The position numbers and the translations under genes are program-made. Below are positions 51,670-60,911 of a stretch of 64,000 bases of DNA, piece by piece; positions within the stretch are counted from its first letter, which is position 1, and each line of letters opens with the position of its first letter. The notes below the pieces were generated by a model. The model was given only the letters and a program-made list of their open reading frames with translations, was not told the origin of the DNA and searched no databases. Source of the DNA: Enterovirga rhinocerotis (lineage in GTDB: Bacteria > Pseudomonadota > Alphaproteobacteria > Rhizobiales > Beijerinckiaceae); assembly GCF_004363955.1 (NCBI RefSeq), contig NZ_SNZR01000011.1, positions 1,364,001 to 1,428,000 of the forward strand, written 5' to 3'.

Positions 51670-51748
51670 GATCTCCCCGACATATCCCGCGTTTTGGTCG
51701 AGGACGCGGCCGAAGCAGCGGGCGAGCCGCGCGTTGTCGGCCATCTGC
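51667..51748 (-). pseudogene. Remnant 3' end of an older tyrosine integrase
   Basis: On the reverse strand, the frame ending at TAG 51667-51669 reads MADNARLARCFGRVLDQNAG. The segment ADNARLAR is identical to the integrase C-terminus beside attL, and DNA around it (51720-51740) is nearly identical too. The catalytic Tyr and everything before it are gone. It lies where a second element in this tRNA would keep its integrase, so it is the trace of an earlier integration. Confidence 0.68.
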
Positions 51749-51982
51749 GGGAAGCCGCTTTTCCAGCTTTCGACTGATTCAACCCGGCTTGTGGCACCGC
51801 GGCGGGCGAATCCCTGTTCGCGGGAATGACCGTCGAAAGGGCGGCTTTGCGCCGCCGGAGCGAAGCGATGGCCGCTCGGAGCCCTGCGATGCAGCTGGAG
51901 CGGCCGGTCTTCAATCTCAATCGCAGCGAGACAGCCGGACGCCCCGGCTCCTTGATTCGGAGCCGGGGCGGGGGCGCTAGAC

Positions 51983-53083
51983 CTAGACCTTGCGCTGGTA
52001 GGACAGACCCTTCCAGATTCGGCCTTCGTCGCGATGGGCGCCGCCCCACGTCGCTCCGATGAAGGCGGCCGCGGCGGCGACCAGGGACGCGGCGGCCAGC
52101 AGGAACGCCGTCAGAATTCCCGTCACACGGGTCTTCTCGGCGATCCGCGTAGCCTCGGCCTTGGCCTCCTCGACCGTCTTCCTGGCCTCGTCCGCCACGC
52201 GCGCCGCCTGGGCCTTCGCCTCGTCGAGCCTCTTCTGGGCCTCGGCCCTCACGGCCTTGGTCTTCTCGACCGCTTCGTCGACGCGCTTGCCCGCCTCCTC
52301 CTGCGTGAGGCCGGTGCGGTTGGCGACGAGGTCCCGCAGATACGCCCGATCGGCATCCGACACCTCTCCGGTGCGAACGATGTTCGCCAGGATGGTGGAC
52401 ATCTGCCGAGCGACCGCGGCCGGATCGGACGATTCCGTCGGTTGCTGGCCGGAACCGGGCCGGTTCATCGTGTCGATCAGGTAGTCGAGAGGATTCGACT
52501 GCATTCCCTGCGGAAGCATGTCCGAGAGGCCGGGCTCCAAGGCATTGCCTGCACCACGCGCCGCGCCCCCGACAGCCTGACCGACGCCGCTCAGCACGCC
52601 ACCAGCGAGCTGGCCGGCCCCTTGGGCAGCGCCTCCGACGGCCGATCCGGCCGCCTGAACCGCCGTGGACGCGGCTCCGCCGACGGCTCGGGCACCGCCG
52701 GAGATGGCCGAGAGCGCGAAACTGCCGGCGATCAGCATGCCGAGGCCCCAGACGACGAGGCCGTGAAGCCCGTCGCGCGTGTCAGTCTCGGACGCGGAGG
52801 CGAGAGTTCTCCGGCGCATCCGCCCGGCGATGTAGCCGCCGAGCCAGTAGGCGGCGACCATCGAGACGACCGTGAAGAGCCCGGTGAGGGCCAGGCCGAT
52901 CGTGCTGATGCCGCCGTCGGGTCCGACCGAAATCGACCCCATGCCGAGCGCGCTGGCAAAGGTGGTCATCACGATCGCCGTGCCCGACGCCACGACGGTG
53001 CCGGCGAAGATCGCGCCCCAATCCACGGGCTCGGGTTGCGTCACGCCCCCGGGCGCCGTGGTCTGCTCGAATCCGGCCGACAT
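51983..53083 (-). CDS. Conserved membrane protein with coiled coil
   Basis: 366 aa from ATG 53083; a longer frame to 53197 adds 38 residues that overlay a small coupled gene. Membrane segments: FAGTVVASGTAIVMTTFASA, LALTGLFTVVSMVAAYWLGG, LHGLVVWGLGMLIAGSFALS and, near the C-terminus, GILTAFLLAAASLVAAAAAF. Between them are Gly/Ala-rich linkers and a coiled coil (KAVRAEAQKRLDEAKAQAAR). I recall similar proteins in many Rhizobiales, function unknown. The first gene outside the prophage on this side. Confidence 0.72.
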   Translation of the reverse strand: MSAGFEQTTAPGGVTQPEPVDWGAIFAGTVVASGTAIVMTTFASALGMGSISVGPDGGISTIGLALTGLFTVVSMVAAYWLGGYIAGRMRRRTLASASETDTRDGLHGLVVWGLGMLIAGSFALSAISGGARAVGGAASTAVQAAGSAVGGAAQGAGQLAGGVLSGVGQAVGGAARGAGNALEPGLSDMLPQGMQSNPLDYLIDTMNRPGSGQQPTESSDPAAVARQMSTILANIVRTGEVSDADRAYLRDLVANRTGLTQEEAGKRVDEAVEKTKAVRAEAQKRLDEAKAQAARVADEARKTVEEAKAEATRIAEKTRVTGILTAFLLAAASLVAAAAAFIGATWGGAHRDEGRIWKGLSYQRKV

Positions 53084-53157
53084 CAGCGTAGCCCCAGCAG
53101 CGAGAGCACAAAGAGCACGACGACGACCAAGCCGACTAAGTAGATGATGGAATGCAT
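53083..53157 (-). CDS. 24-residue membrane peptide, coupled
   Basis: MHSIIYLVGLVVVVLFVLSL and four more residues, nearly all hydrophobic. A GAGAGG ribosome-binding site precedes ATG 53157. The stop overlaps the next ATG (TGATG), so it is probably translationally coupled to the larger membrane protein. Such short frames are common before this kind of gene in Rhizobiales (recollection). Confidence 0.6.
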   Translation of the reverse strand: MHSIIYLVGLVVVVLFVLSLLGLR

Positions 53158-53492
53158 GACTGCCTCTCGCCCAAGAAGCGGCCACGAAACTGCGCATGTC
53201 GGCCCGTCAAGCCCGAGGCCAGCCGAGGATATCCATGCGTCGATGGCCGCGACAATTAGTGCCGATGACGCCAAATAGTTCCTGTGCGTTCGCCGACGGA
53301 CGAATTCAGTCGCGTCGGGAACGCGGCAGAGGCTGCTTCGTCGACGGCAGGGAGGTCGGCCGGATGGTTGGCGGGCTGGCGATCGCCCCCCGCGGCGAGC
53401 GCGCGGTGGGCTTGGACGGCTCGGTGCCCTCAATGCTGCCGTGTGGCCGTCGCGCGATTGTCGAGGTCTAAGCTTGGCTGTAACCGGTCTGG
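53158..53492. other. 335-bp intergenic region
   Basis: No gene supported. It separates the leftward membrane-protein operon from the rightward small membrane protein/TonB receptor pair, so it should hold two divergent promoters. No clear operator or terminator was seen. Confidence 0.5.
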
Positions 53493-53852
53493 ATGCGCGA
53501 CCGTCGGTCCAGATCGGGGCATTGGCGCGCGATCATCGGCGTGGTCGCGCTCTACGCCCTGTTGCTCCAGGCCTTTCTGGCGGCCGCGATTCCGGCCGGT
53601 GCATCCTTCGCCCCTGGTCTGCTTTGCACGGTCGACGGCGAGCATGATCCAGGCGGGAAGTCGGTCCGCCACGATCATCACTGCTGCACCGTCCAGCACC
53701 TCGCCAATCTTGTTCCTCCGCCGGCTTGGACATGGGCCGAGCGTCCCCATTTCGCCGTGCCGGTCCGGATCGTCTGGCGGCCGGAGGCCGACCTCCCCCG
53801 CACCGGCCCACCGCTTTCCGCCCACCGTGCCCGGGGTCCACCGTCAGCCTGA
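53493..53852 (+). CDS. Small membrane protein with His/Cys cluster (DUF2946-like)
   Basis: 119 aa. One N-terminal hydrophobic segment (AIIGVVALYALLLQAFLAAA) and a VRHDHHCCTVQH cluster that could bind a metal. The arrangement (signal-like helix, short loop, DHHCC) resembles DUF2946-like proteins found next to metal-related TonB receptors. Here the receptor gene follows 46 bp later. A role in metal sensing or delivery is plausible (inference). Confidence 0.6.
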   Translation: MRDRRSRSGHWRAIIGVVALYALLLQAFLAAAIPAGASFAPGLLCTVDGEHDPGGKSVRHDHHCCTVQHLANLVPPPAWTWAERPHFAVPVRIVWRPEADLPRTGPPLSAHRARGPPSA

Positions 53853-53898
53853 TCGATTGCTCCGCTTTCCGATCAACGTCTGACTTTGGATCCTCATC

Positions 53899-56136
53899 AT
53901 GTCCGTCAAGCCGCTGGGCGTCGCGCTCGGCGCGGTCGCATTCGCGTCCGCCTCCTCGCCTGCTTTCGCCCAACCTGGTCCCGCAACATCGCTCCCGCCG
54001 GTCGTCGTTCAGGAGCCCGAGGCGCGGCGCCAGGCCAGGCCCGCGCCTCGTCCTGCCGCCGCGGCCGCACGATCGCGTCCCTCCGTCCGGGCCGCGTCAC
54101 CCTCGGACCAAAGGCCGATCAGGTCTGCGCCCGCTTCCTCCGGACGCGCCGCTGCCGGGCCGGCATTCGGCGCACCCACCTCCGGAGCCTCCGGTCGCTC
54201 GCTCACCGTGCCGACCGTCGAGCAGGCGAGGGCCGAGATCGACCGCGTCCCGGGCGGTGTCGCGCTCGTCCCCGACACAGCCTTCAAGAACGGTCCCGCC
54301 AACACGATCAAGGACGTCCTCGGCGGCGTGCCGGGCGTCATCGCTCAGATGCGCTGGGGTCAGGATGCCCGGGTGTCGATCCGCGGCTCGGGATTGTCGC
54401 GCAACTACGGCAATCGCGGCATCAACTTCTTCATGGACGGCATTCCGATCAATCAATCGGACGGGCTCACCGACCTGTTTGAGATCGACCCGACGGCCTA
54501 TCGCTATGTCGAGGTCTTCCGGGGTGCGAGCGCGCTGCGCTTCGGCGGCAATTCCCTCGGCGGCGCGGTCAATTTCGTCTGGCCGACGGGACGCGATGCG
54601 CCGGCCTTCGATGCTCGGATCGACGGCGGGGCCTTCGGCTACCTGAAGGGATCGGCCAGCGTCGCCGGCGCTCGGGGTCCGGTCGACTGGTCCATCAACG
54701 GCTCGGCCCAGCGCGAGGACGGCTACCGCGCGCATAGCGGGAGCGAAGCGCTGCGGCTGAACGCCAATATCGGCTACCAGCTCTCGCCCGATGCCGAGAC
54801 GCGCTTCTACCTGAACGCCAATTCGTGGCGGGCGCGCATTCCGGGGGAACTCGACAAGGCGACGGCCCTGCGGCGGCCGCGTTCCGCCAACCCGGTCTGG
54901 GTGGAGCAGGACCAGCAGCGCAACATCGATTCGGTCCGGCTCGGCAGCAAGACGACGCTGCGCTTCGACACGACGACCGTCGACCTCGGCCTCTTCACCC
55001 ATCAGAGGCGCGTCGATCATCCGATCTACCGGTATCTCGATTACACGCTGGCCGATTACGGCGGCTTCGTCCGCGCGACGGACGACCGGATGATCGGCGC
55101 GTTCCGGAACCGCTTCGTCGCGGGCGTGAACCTGCAGGCCGGCTCGGCCGCCTACAAGGAAAGCGCCAATGTGGGCGCGGCCACCAAGGGTGCCCTGCTG
55201 CGGTCAGAGACGCAGAATTCGCAGAACCACTCGCTCTACGTCGAAAACAGCTTCTACGTCCTGCCGACGCTCGCCCTCATCGGCGGAGGCCAGTTCCTGC
55301 ACGCGGTCCGTGATCGCAAGGACCGCTTCCTCTCGGACGGGGACCAATCGGTCGGCCGCACGTGGGACCTGTTCAGCCCGCGAGCGGGGATCCTGTGGGA
55401 CGTCACGCCCCATTGGCAGGTCTTCGGCAACGTCTCCCGCAGCGCCGAGGTCCCGACCTACGATTCCTCGACATTCGTCACCTTCGCCGGCCTGCTGCCC
55501 AACGTTCGGGTCCAGACGTCGACGACCTACGAGATCGGCACGCGCGGCAGGACCGAGGATCTGACCTGGGATCTGGCCCTGTATCGCGCCGACCTGCGCA
55601 ACGAGCTGCAATGCCTTCGGACGTCGCCGTACAACCTCTGCTCGGTCGTCAATGCCGATCGCACCATCCACCAGGGGATCGAGGCCGGAATCGGCGTCGC
55701 GGTGCTGAAATCGGTCTTCGCGGCCGAGGATCGCTTCTGGCTGAACGCCGCCTACACCTACAACGACTTCCGCTTCGATCGCGACGCTCGCTGGGGCAAT
55801 AACGAACTGCCCGGCGTGCCGCAGCACCACCTGCGGGCGGAGCTGCTCTACAAGCACGCCAGCGGCTTCCATATCGGGCCGAGCGTCGAATGGATGCCGA
55901 AGGGCTTCTATGCGGACAACGCCAACAGCCTGAAGGTGCCGGCATATGCCCTCCTGAATGTCCGGGTGGGCTTCGATCGTGGCACGGGTTGGTCGGGCTA
56001 TCTCGAAGCGCGAAACCTCACCGACAAGCGCTACATCTCGACCGCGGCGATCGCGGATGTCGCGACGGCCTCGTCGGAGCTCTTCAACCCGGGCATGGGG
56101 CGATCCGTCTATGCCGGCCTGCGCTATCGATGGTGA
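53899..56136 (+). CDS. TonB-dependent outer-membrane receptor
   Basis: 745 aa. Signal peptide cleaved after PAFAQ. A Pro/Ala/Arg-rich linker (about residues 30-105) precedes the plug: GVPGVIAQMRWGQDARVSIR, YVEVFRGASALRFGGNSLGG. The barrel follows and ends with the aromatic YAGLRYRW typical of outer-membrane proteins. Imports a siderophore, metal complex or similar ligand. The adjacent His/Cys membrane protein hints at metal. A hairpin terminator follows. Confidence 0.9.
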   Translation: MSVKPLGVALGAVAFASASSPAFAQPGPATSLPPVVVQEPEARRQARPAPRPAAAAARSRPSVRAASPSDQRPIRSAPASSGRAAAGPAFGAPTSGASGRSLTVPTVEQARAEIDRVPGGVALVPDTAFKNGPANTIKDVLGGVPGVIAQMRWGQDARVSIRGSGLSRNYGNRGINFFMDGIPINQSDGLTDLFEIDPTAYRYVEVFRGASALRFGGNSLGGAVNFVWPTGRDAPAFDARIDGGAFGYLKGSASVAGARGPVDWSINGSAQREDGYRAHSGSEALRLNANIGYQLSPDAETRFYLNANSWRARIPGELDKATALRRPRSANPVWVEQDQQRNIDSVRLGSKTTLRFDTTTVDLGLFTHQRRVDHPIYRYLDYTLADYGGFVRATDDRMIGAFRNRFVAGVNLQAGSAAYKESANVGAATKGALLRSETQNSQNHSLYVENSFYVLPTLALIGGGQFLHAVRDRKDRFLSDGDQSVGRTWDLFSPRAGILWDVTPHWQVFGNVSRSAEVPTYDSSTFVTFAGLLPNVRVQTSTTYEIGTRGRTEDLTWDLALYRADLRNELQCLRTSPYNLCSVVNADRTIHQGIEAGIGVAVLKSVFAAEDRFWLNAAYTYNDFRFDRDARWGNNELPGVPQHHLRAELLYKHASGFHIGPSVEWMPKGFYADNANSLKVPAYALLNVRVGFDRGTGWSGYLEARNLTDKRYISTAAIADVATASSELFNPGMGRSVYAGLRYRW

Positions 56137-56567
56137 TGCCGTCTCTCACCATCGGCCGCGAAGTGCTTCGCGATCGCCCTCCGGCGTCGCGGGGCTCCTG
56201 CTGAGGATTCCCGCGCCGGAGAAGCGGGAATCGCTTTGATGAGCCCTCGCACCCGGAGCCGGGTCCCTCCCGGCTGCCGACGCATCGATGCCTCGGCAAA
56301 GCGTCCATCGGGCCGACCCTCTGTGACGCGGGGACGCGTATCGACGCTCGCGCGCTTCGTCGCGCGCCGTCGAATCCCTTAACCCCTGCGCTCACGTTGG
56401 ACCTGCTGAGCTGTTGTGCGCCGCAGCGGGCGCTTGTCACCTTAGAATCGCTGCGATAAGCCCACCGCGAACCGATGGCCGGGCTCGCACCGGTCCGTCG
56501 GGGACAAAGTTCAGTGGGCTACGCCCTGTCCTTATCCGAGGGCTGGGACGTCGCTATTGGGTGCAGG
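56137..56567. other. 431-bp intergenic region before nuoA
   Basis: Holds the terminator of the receptor gene (56206-56232) and presumably the nuo promoter nearer 56430-56470 (a TTGTCA at 56434-56439 is the best -35; its -10 is weak). No gene supported. Confidence 0.5.
56206..56232 (+). terminator. Hairpin after the TonB receptor gene
   Basis: GATTCCCGC (56206-56214) pairs perfectly with GCGGGAATC (56224-56232), followed by GCTTTGAT. The U-tract is weak but the position, 70 bp after the stop, fits termination. Confidence 0.6.
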
Positions 56568-56933
56568 ATGACCGACCTCGTCGCAGCCTATCTGCCCCTC
56601 GCGATCTTCATCGGCGTATCGATGGTGATCGCGGGAGCGCTCCTCGTCGCGCCGTACCTGATCGCGTTCAAGAAGCCGGATCCCGAGAAGCTTTCGGCCT
56701 ATGAGTGCGGCTTCAACGCGTTCGACGATGCCCGGATGAAGTTCGACGTTCGATTCTATCTCGTCGCCATCCTGTTCATCATCTTCGACCTCGAAGTCGC
56801 CTTCCTGTTCCCCTGGGCGATCACGTTCGGCGATCTCGGCTGGTACGGTTACTGGTCGATGATGTGCTTCCTCGGGATCCTGACGGTCGGCTTCGTCTAC
56901 GAGTGGAAGAAGGGAGCCCTGGAATGGGACTGA
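56568..56933 (+). CDS. nuoA: NADH-quinone oxidoreductase subunit A
   Basis: 121 aa from ATG 56568 ([20 protein letters not shown]). [20 protein letters not shown] is the conserved loop of NuoA/ND3, and [20 protein letters not shown] its central helix. First gene of the complex I operon, overlapping nuoB by 10 bp. A longer frame starting at 56475 has no support. Confidence 0.96.
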   Translation: MTDLVAAYLPLAIFIGVSMVIAGALLVAPYLIAFKKPDPEKLSAYECGFNAFDDARMKFDVRFYLVAILFIIFDLEVAFLFPWAITFGDLGWYGYWSMMCFLGILTVGFVYEWKKGALEWD

Positions 56934-57502
56934 GCGCCTCTCACACGGCGATCGCCCCCGCGCCGCGCGGCATCCTCGATCCCGCGACCGGGCGGCCGAT
57001 CGGCGCCAACGACCCCTATTTCCGCGAGCTCAATTCGGAACTCGCCGACAAGGGCTTCATCGTCACCTCTGCGGAGGATCTCATCACCTGGGCCCGCACC
57101 GGCTCGCTGATGTGGATGACCTTCGGTCTCGCCTGCTGCGCGGTCGAGATGATGCAGATGTCGATGCCGCGCTACGACGCGGAGCGCTTCGGCTTCGCGC
57201 CGCGCGCGACGCCGCGCCAGTCGGACGTGATGATCGTCGCGGGCACGCTGACCAACAAGATGGCCCCGGCTTTGCGCAAGGTCTACGACCAGATGCCCGA
57301 GCCGCGCTACGTCATCTCCATGGGAAGCTGTGCGAACGGCGGCGGGTACTACCATTACAGCTACGCGGTCGTGCGCGGCTGCGACCGGGTCGTGCCTGTC
57401 GACATCTACGTGCCCGGCTGCCCTCCGACGGCGGAAGCGCTCCTCTACGGCGTGCTCCTGCTGCAGCGGAAGATCCGTCGCACCGGCACGATCGAGCGGT
57501 GA
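56924..57502 (+). CDS. nuoB: NADH-quinone oxidoreductase subunit B
   Basis: 192 aa. The [4Fe-4S] cluster N2 ligands are seen in [14 protein letters not shown] (two adjacent Cys), [16 protein letters not shown] and [15 protein letters not shown]. It sits near the quinone site and passes electrons to quinone. ATG 56924 overlaps nuoA. Confidence 0.97.
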   Translation: MGLSASHTAIAPAPRGILDPATGRPIGANDPYFRELNSELADKGFIVTSAEDLITWARTGSLMWMTFGLACCAVEMMQMSMPRYDAERFGFAPRATPRQSDVMIVAGTLTNKMAPALRKVYDQMPEPRYVISMGSCANGGGYYHYSYAVVRGCDRVVPVDIYVPGCPPTAEALLYGVLLLQRKIRRTGTIER

Positions 57503-57507
57503 GCGGC

Positions 57508-58107
57508 ATGAACGACCTGCAAGCTCTCTCCGACCACATCGCCGCGAATCTCGGCGAGGCGGTGGTCTCCCGCGCCATCGCGTTCGGCGAGCTGACGATC
57601 GTCGCCGAGGCCTCCAAGATCGTGGATGTCCTGACCTGGCTCCGCGACGATCCGGCCTGCCGGTTCATCAACTTCATCGATATCTGCGGTGTCGATTACC
57701 CGGCACGGCCGAAGCGATTCGACGTCGTGTATCACCTGCTCTCGCCGCGCCACGTCACCCGGATCCGGGTGAAGGTCGAGACGGACGAGGACACGCCCGT
57801 TCCCTCCGCCGTGTCCGTCTTCCCGTCCGCCGAATGGTTCGAGCGCGAGGCGTACGACCTCTACGGCATCCTGTTCTCGGATCACCCGGACCTGCGCCGC
57901 ATCCTCACCGATTACGGCTTCGACGGGCATCCGCTCCGCAAGGACTTCCCGCTCACGGGCTTCGTCGAGGTCCGCTACGACGACGAGCAGAAGCGCGTCG
58001 TCTACGAGAAGGTGAACCTGACGCAGGAGTTCCGCAACTTCGATTTCCTCTCGCCATGGGAGGGGACCGACTACGTCCTGCCCGGCGACGAGAAGGCGAA
58101 GGCGTGA
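57508..58107 (+). CDS. nuoC: NADH-quinone oxidoreductase subunit C
   Basis: 199 aa from ATG 57508. [20 protein letters not shown] and [20 protein letters not shown] are the classic 30-kDa-subunit signatures, ending in [16 protein letters not shown]. Part of the peripheral arm. Its stop overlaps the GFA gene (TGATG). Confidence 0.96.
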   Translation: MNDLQALSDHIAANLGEAVVSRAIAFGELTIVAEASKIVDVLTWLRDDPACRFINFIDICGVDYPARPKRFDVVYHLLSPRHVTRIRVKVETDEDTPVPSAVSVFPSAEWFEREAYDLYGILFSDHPDLRRILTDYGFDGHPLRKDFPLTGFVEVRYDDEQKRVVYEKVNLTQEFRNFDFLSPWEGTDYVLPGDEKAKA

Positions 58108-58538
58108 TGGGCCGGTCCATGCCCATGTCCGGTGGCTGCGTCTGCGGCGCCGTCCGCTTCACCGGCACGCCGACGAAACTGCACATGGACGCGTGCCATT
58201 GCAGCATCTGCCGGCGCTGGTCGGCGGGACCGTTCCTCAGCGTGAATTGCCCCGATCTCGCGGTCGAAGACGAGAGCGCGCTGCAAACCTTCGCCTCCTC
58301 GGAACATGCCGAGCGGCAGTTCTGCGGCACCTGCGGTTCGACGCTGTTCTGGCGCATGAAGGACGGCTCGATGATCGCCGTCTCCGCCCAGGCCTTCGAC
58401 GACGCGTCGCGCCTGCCGCTCGAGATCGAAATCTTCGTCGACGAGAAGCCGGCGACCTACGAATTCGCAAACGCGACGGTGAAGATGACCGGAGCCGAGG
58501 TCATGGCCGCCTTCGCAGGGAGCACCGCCAATGGCTGA
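58107..58538 (+). CDS. GFA-family protein inside the nuo operon
   Basis: 143 aa of the GFA/CENP-V fold. Zinc-type Cys pattern: Cys11 and Cys13 ([10 protein letters not shown]), Cys30, Cys32 and Cys35 ([10 protein letters not shown]), and Cys73 and Cys76 ([11 protein letters not shown]). The family contains glutathione-dependent formaldehyde-activating proteins, but most members are uncharacterised. It overlaps nuoC by 1 bp and nuoD by 8 bp, so it is translated with complex I. No known complex I subunit has this fold. Confidence 0.9.
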   Translation: MGRSMPMSGGCVCGAVRFTGTPTKLHMDACHCSICRRWSAGPFLSVNCPDLAVEDESALQTFASSEHAERQFCGTCGSTLFWRMKDGSMIAVSAQAFDDASRLPLEIEIFVDEKPATYEFANATVKMTGAEVMAAFAGSTANG

Positions 58539-59832
58539 GCATCACGGGCTCGCCGCCGAACGCGAGGAACTGCTCGACAAGCGCCCCGAGCCGGGCGCGT
58601 CGAACGATTTCTCCTCGACCGAGTCGCTCGTGCCCTCCGCCGGGCGCGAGCATGACATCCGCAACTTCTCGATCAATTTCGGCCCGCAGCATCCGGCGGC
58701 GCACGGCGTGCTGCGCCTCGTCCTCGAACTCGACGGCGAGATCGTCGAGCGCGTCGACCCCCATATCGGCCTCCTCCACCGGGGCACCGAGAAGCTGATC
58801 GAGCACAAGACCTACCTGCAGGCGACGCCCTATTTCGACCGGCTCGACTATGTCGCGCCGATGAACCAGGAGCATGCCTTCTGCCTGGCCGTCGAGAAGC
58901 TGGTCGGGCTCGAGGTCCCGCGCCGCGGCCAGCTCATCCGGGTGATCTATTCCGAGATCGGCCGCATCCTGTCGCACCTCCTGAACCTGACGACCCAGGC
59001 CATGGACGTCGGCGCGCTCACGCCCCCGCTCTGGGGCTTCGAGGAGCGCGAGAAGCTGATGGTGTTCTACGAGCGCGCCTCGGGCTCGCGCATGCACGCC
59101 AACTACTTCCGCCCGGGCGGCGTCCATAGCGACCTGCCCGAGGCGCTGATCGACGACATCGACCAGTGGTGCGACACCTTCCCGAAGGTGATCGACGACC
59201 TCGACACGCTGTTCATCGGCAACCGCATCTTCAAGCAGCGCAACGTCGATATCGGCGTCGTGACGCTCGAGGATTGCTGGAAGTGGGGCTTCTCGGGCGT
59301 GATGGTCCGCGGCTCCGGCGCCGCCTGGGACCTGCGCCGCGCGCAGCCCTACGAATGCTACGAGGAGCTCGAATTCGACATCCCCGTCGGCAAGAATTGC
59401 GACAATTACGACCGCCAGGTCATCCGCATGGAAGAGATGCGCCAATCGGTGCGGATCATGAAGCAGTGCCTCGCCAAGATGCGCGAGCCGGCAGGGCAGG
59501 GGCCCGTCGCGTCCATCGACGGCAAGGTCGTGGCGCCGAAGCGGGGGCAGATGAAGCGCTCGATGGAGGCGCTCATCCACCACTTCAAGCTTTACACGGA
59601 AGGGTTCCACGTGCCGGCCGGCGAGGTCTACGCGGCCGTCGAGGCGCCGAAGGGCGAGTTCGGCGTCTATCTCGTCGCGGACGGGACCAACAAACCCTAT
59701 CGCTGCAAGATCCGCGCGCCGGGATTCGCGCATCTCCAGGCCATGGATTTCATGTGCCGAGGTCACATGCTGGCGGACGTCTCCGCCATCCTCGGCTCCC
59801 TCGATATCGTGTTCGGCGAGGTTGATCGCTGA
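58531..59832 (+). CDS. nuoD: NADH-quinone oxidoreductase subunit D
   Basis: 433 aa. The 49-kDa subunit with [40 protein letters not shown], and a conserved [21 protein letters not shown]-terminus. It forms the quinone pocket with NuoB. An N-terminal 45-residue extension rich in charged residues precedes the core. It overlaps the GFA gene by 8 bp and nuoE by 1 bp. Confidence 0.96.
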   Translation: MAEHHGLAAEREELLDKRPEPGASNDFSSTESLVPSAGREHDIRNFSINFGPQHPAAHGVLRLVLELDGEIVERVDPHIGLLHRGTEKLIEHKTYLQATPYFDRLDYVAPMNQEHAFCLAVEKLVGLEVPRRGQLIRVIYSEIGRILSHLLNLTTQAMDVGALTPPLWGFEEREKLMVFYERASGSRMHANYFRPGGVHSDLPEALIDDIDQWCDTFPKVIDDLDTLFIGNRIFKQRNVDIGVVTLEDCWKWGFSGVMVRGSGAAWDLRRAQPYECYEELEFDIPVGKNCDNYDRQVIRMEEMRQSVRIMKQCLAKMREPAGQGPVASIDGKVVAPKRGQMKRSMEALIHHFKLYTEGFHVPAGEVYAAVEAPKGEFGVYLVADGTNKPYRCKIRAPGFAHLQAMDFMCRGHMLADVSAILGSLDIVFGEVDR

Positions 59833-60911
59833 TGTCCGTCCGTCGTCTCGCCCCTGCCGAGGATCAGCCCGCCTCCTTCTCCTTCACGGAGGAGAACGAG
59901 CGCTGGATCGAGAAGCAGATCGCCAAATATCCCGACGGCCGGCAGGCCTCGGCCGTCATCCCGATGCTCTGGCAGGCCCAGAAGCAGCATGACGGCTGGC
60001 TGCCGCAGCGTGCGATCGAGGCGGTCGCCGCCCGGCTCGGCATGCCCGTCATCCGCGTGCTGGAGGTCGCGACCTTCTACACGATGTTCAATCTGGAGCC
60101 TGTCGGGCGCTGGTTCATCCAGCTCTGCGGCACCGTTCCCTGCCACGTGAAGGGTTCGCTCGATCTCAAGCAGGTCCTTCTGGAGAGGATCGGCGACCAG
60201 CAGCACGTGACCGCCGACGGCAACTTCTCCTGGCTCGAGGTCGAGTGCCTCGGCGCCTGCTGCAACGCGCCGATGCTGCAGATCAACGACGATTATTACG
60301 AGGACCTGACGCCGGACCTCCTGATCAAGCTGCTCGACGATCTGGCCGCGGGCCGCGAGGTGAAGCCGGGTCCGCAGAACGGCCGTCACGCCTCCGAGCC
60401 GCACGACGCAGTCAAGACGCTTCAGGATCCCGCCCTCTTCGACGGCTCGCTCGTCGGCTCGTGGCGCAAGCGCTTCGAGCAGCAGGACGTGAAGACGCCG
60501 GACGAGGCCAAGGCCGCCGGCGAGGTGGTGCCGCCCAAGGCGCCCGAGCCGGCGCCTGCCGCCGCGCCGACGCCGCAGACGGAGAAGCAGGCCGCGACCG
60601 CGACCGGCCCGAACGATCCGAAGCCCGGCCGGCCCGATGCCGGACGCCCCGAGCACAGCGCCGCCGCCGACGCTCCGGCCCAGCGCGCCAAGAGCGGCGA
60701 GGAGCCCGTCGCTGCCGCAAAACAGGCCGACGCCTCGGATGCGTCCTCCAAGGAGGGCAGCGAGACGACCGGCGAACCCGTTCCTGCGCCGCAGAGCGAA
60801 AAGTCCGAGGAACCGACGCCGTCGCGGCCGAGCGAGGGCAAGCCTGCCGCCGCCGCCGACGAGCCTGAGGCGTCCAAGGCTCCGCGCGGCCGATCGAAGG
60901 AGACCGAGTGA
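59832..60911 (+). CDS. nuoE: NADH-quinone oxidoreductase subunit E with long acidic tail
   Basis: 359 aa. The [2Fe-2S] thioredoxin-like domain is residues about 10-195, with ligands Cys99, Cys104, Cys139 and Cys143 ([15 protein letters not shown]). The rest (about residues 215-359) is an Ala/Pro/Glu/Lys-rich low-complexity tail, absent from the short E. coli form but seen in some Rhizobiales. Transfers electrons at the NADH end. The tail's role is unknown. The ATG of nuoF overlaps its stop. Confidence 0.95.
   Translation: MSVRRLAPAEDQPASFSFTEENERWIEKQIAKYPDGRQASAVIPMLWQAQKQHDGWLPQRAIEAVAARLGMPVIRVLEVATFYTMFNLEPVGRWFIQLCGTVPCHVKGSLDLKQVLLERIGDQQHVTADGNFSWLEVECLGACCNAPMLQINDDYYEDLTPDLLIKLLDDLAAGREVKPGPQNGRHASEPHDAVKTLQDPALFDGSLVGSWRKRFEQQDVKTPDEAKAAGEVVPPKAPEPAPAAAPTPQTEKQAATATGPNDPKPGRPDAGRPEHSAAADAPAQRAKSGEEPVAAAKQADASDASSKEGSETTGEPVPAPQSEKSEEPTPSRPSEGKPAAAADEPEASKAPRGRSKETE

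Noticed and set aside
51670-53200. A second prophage to the right of attR
   Set aside because: Only an integrase fragment remains. The next genes are a conserved membrane protein and its peptide, with no phage structural genes.
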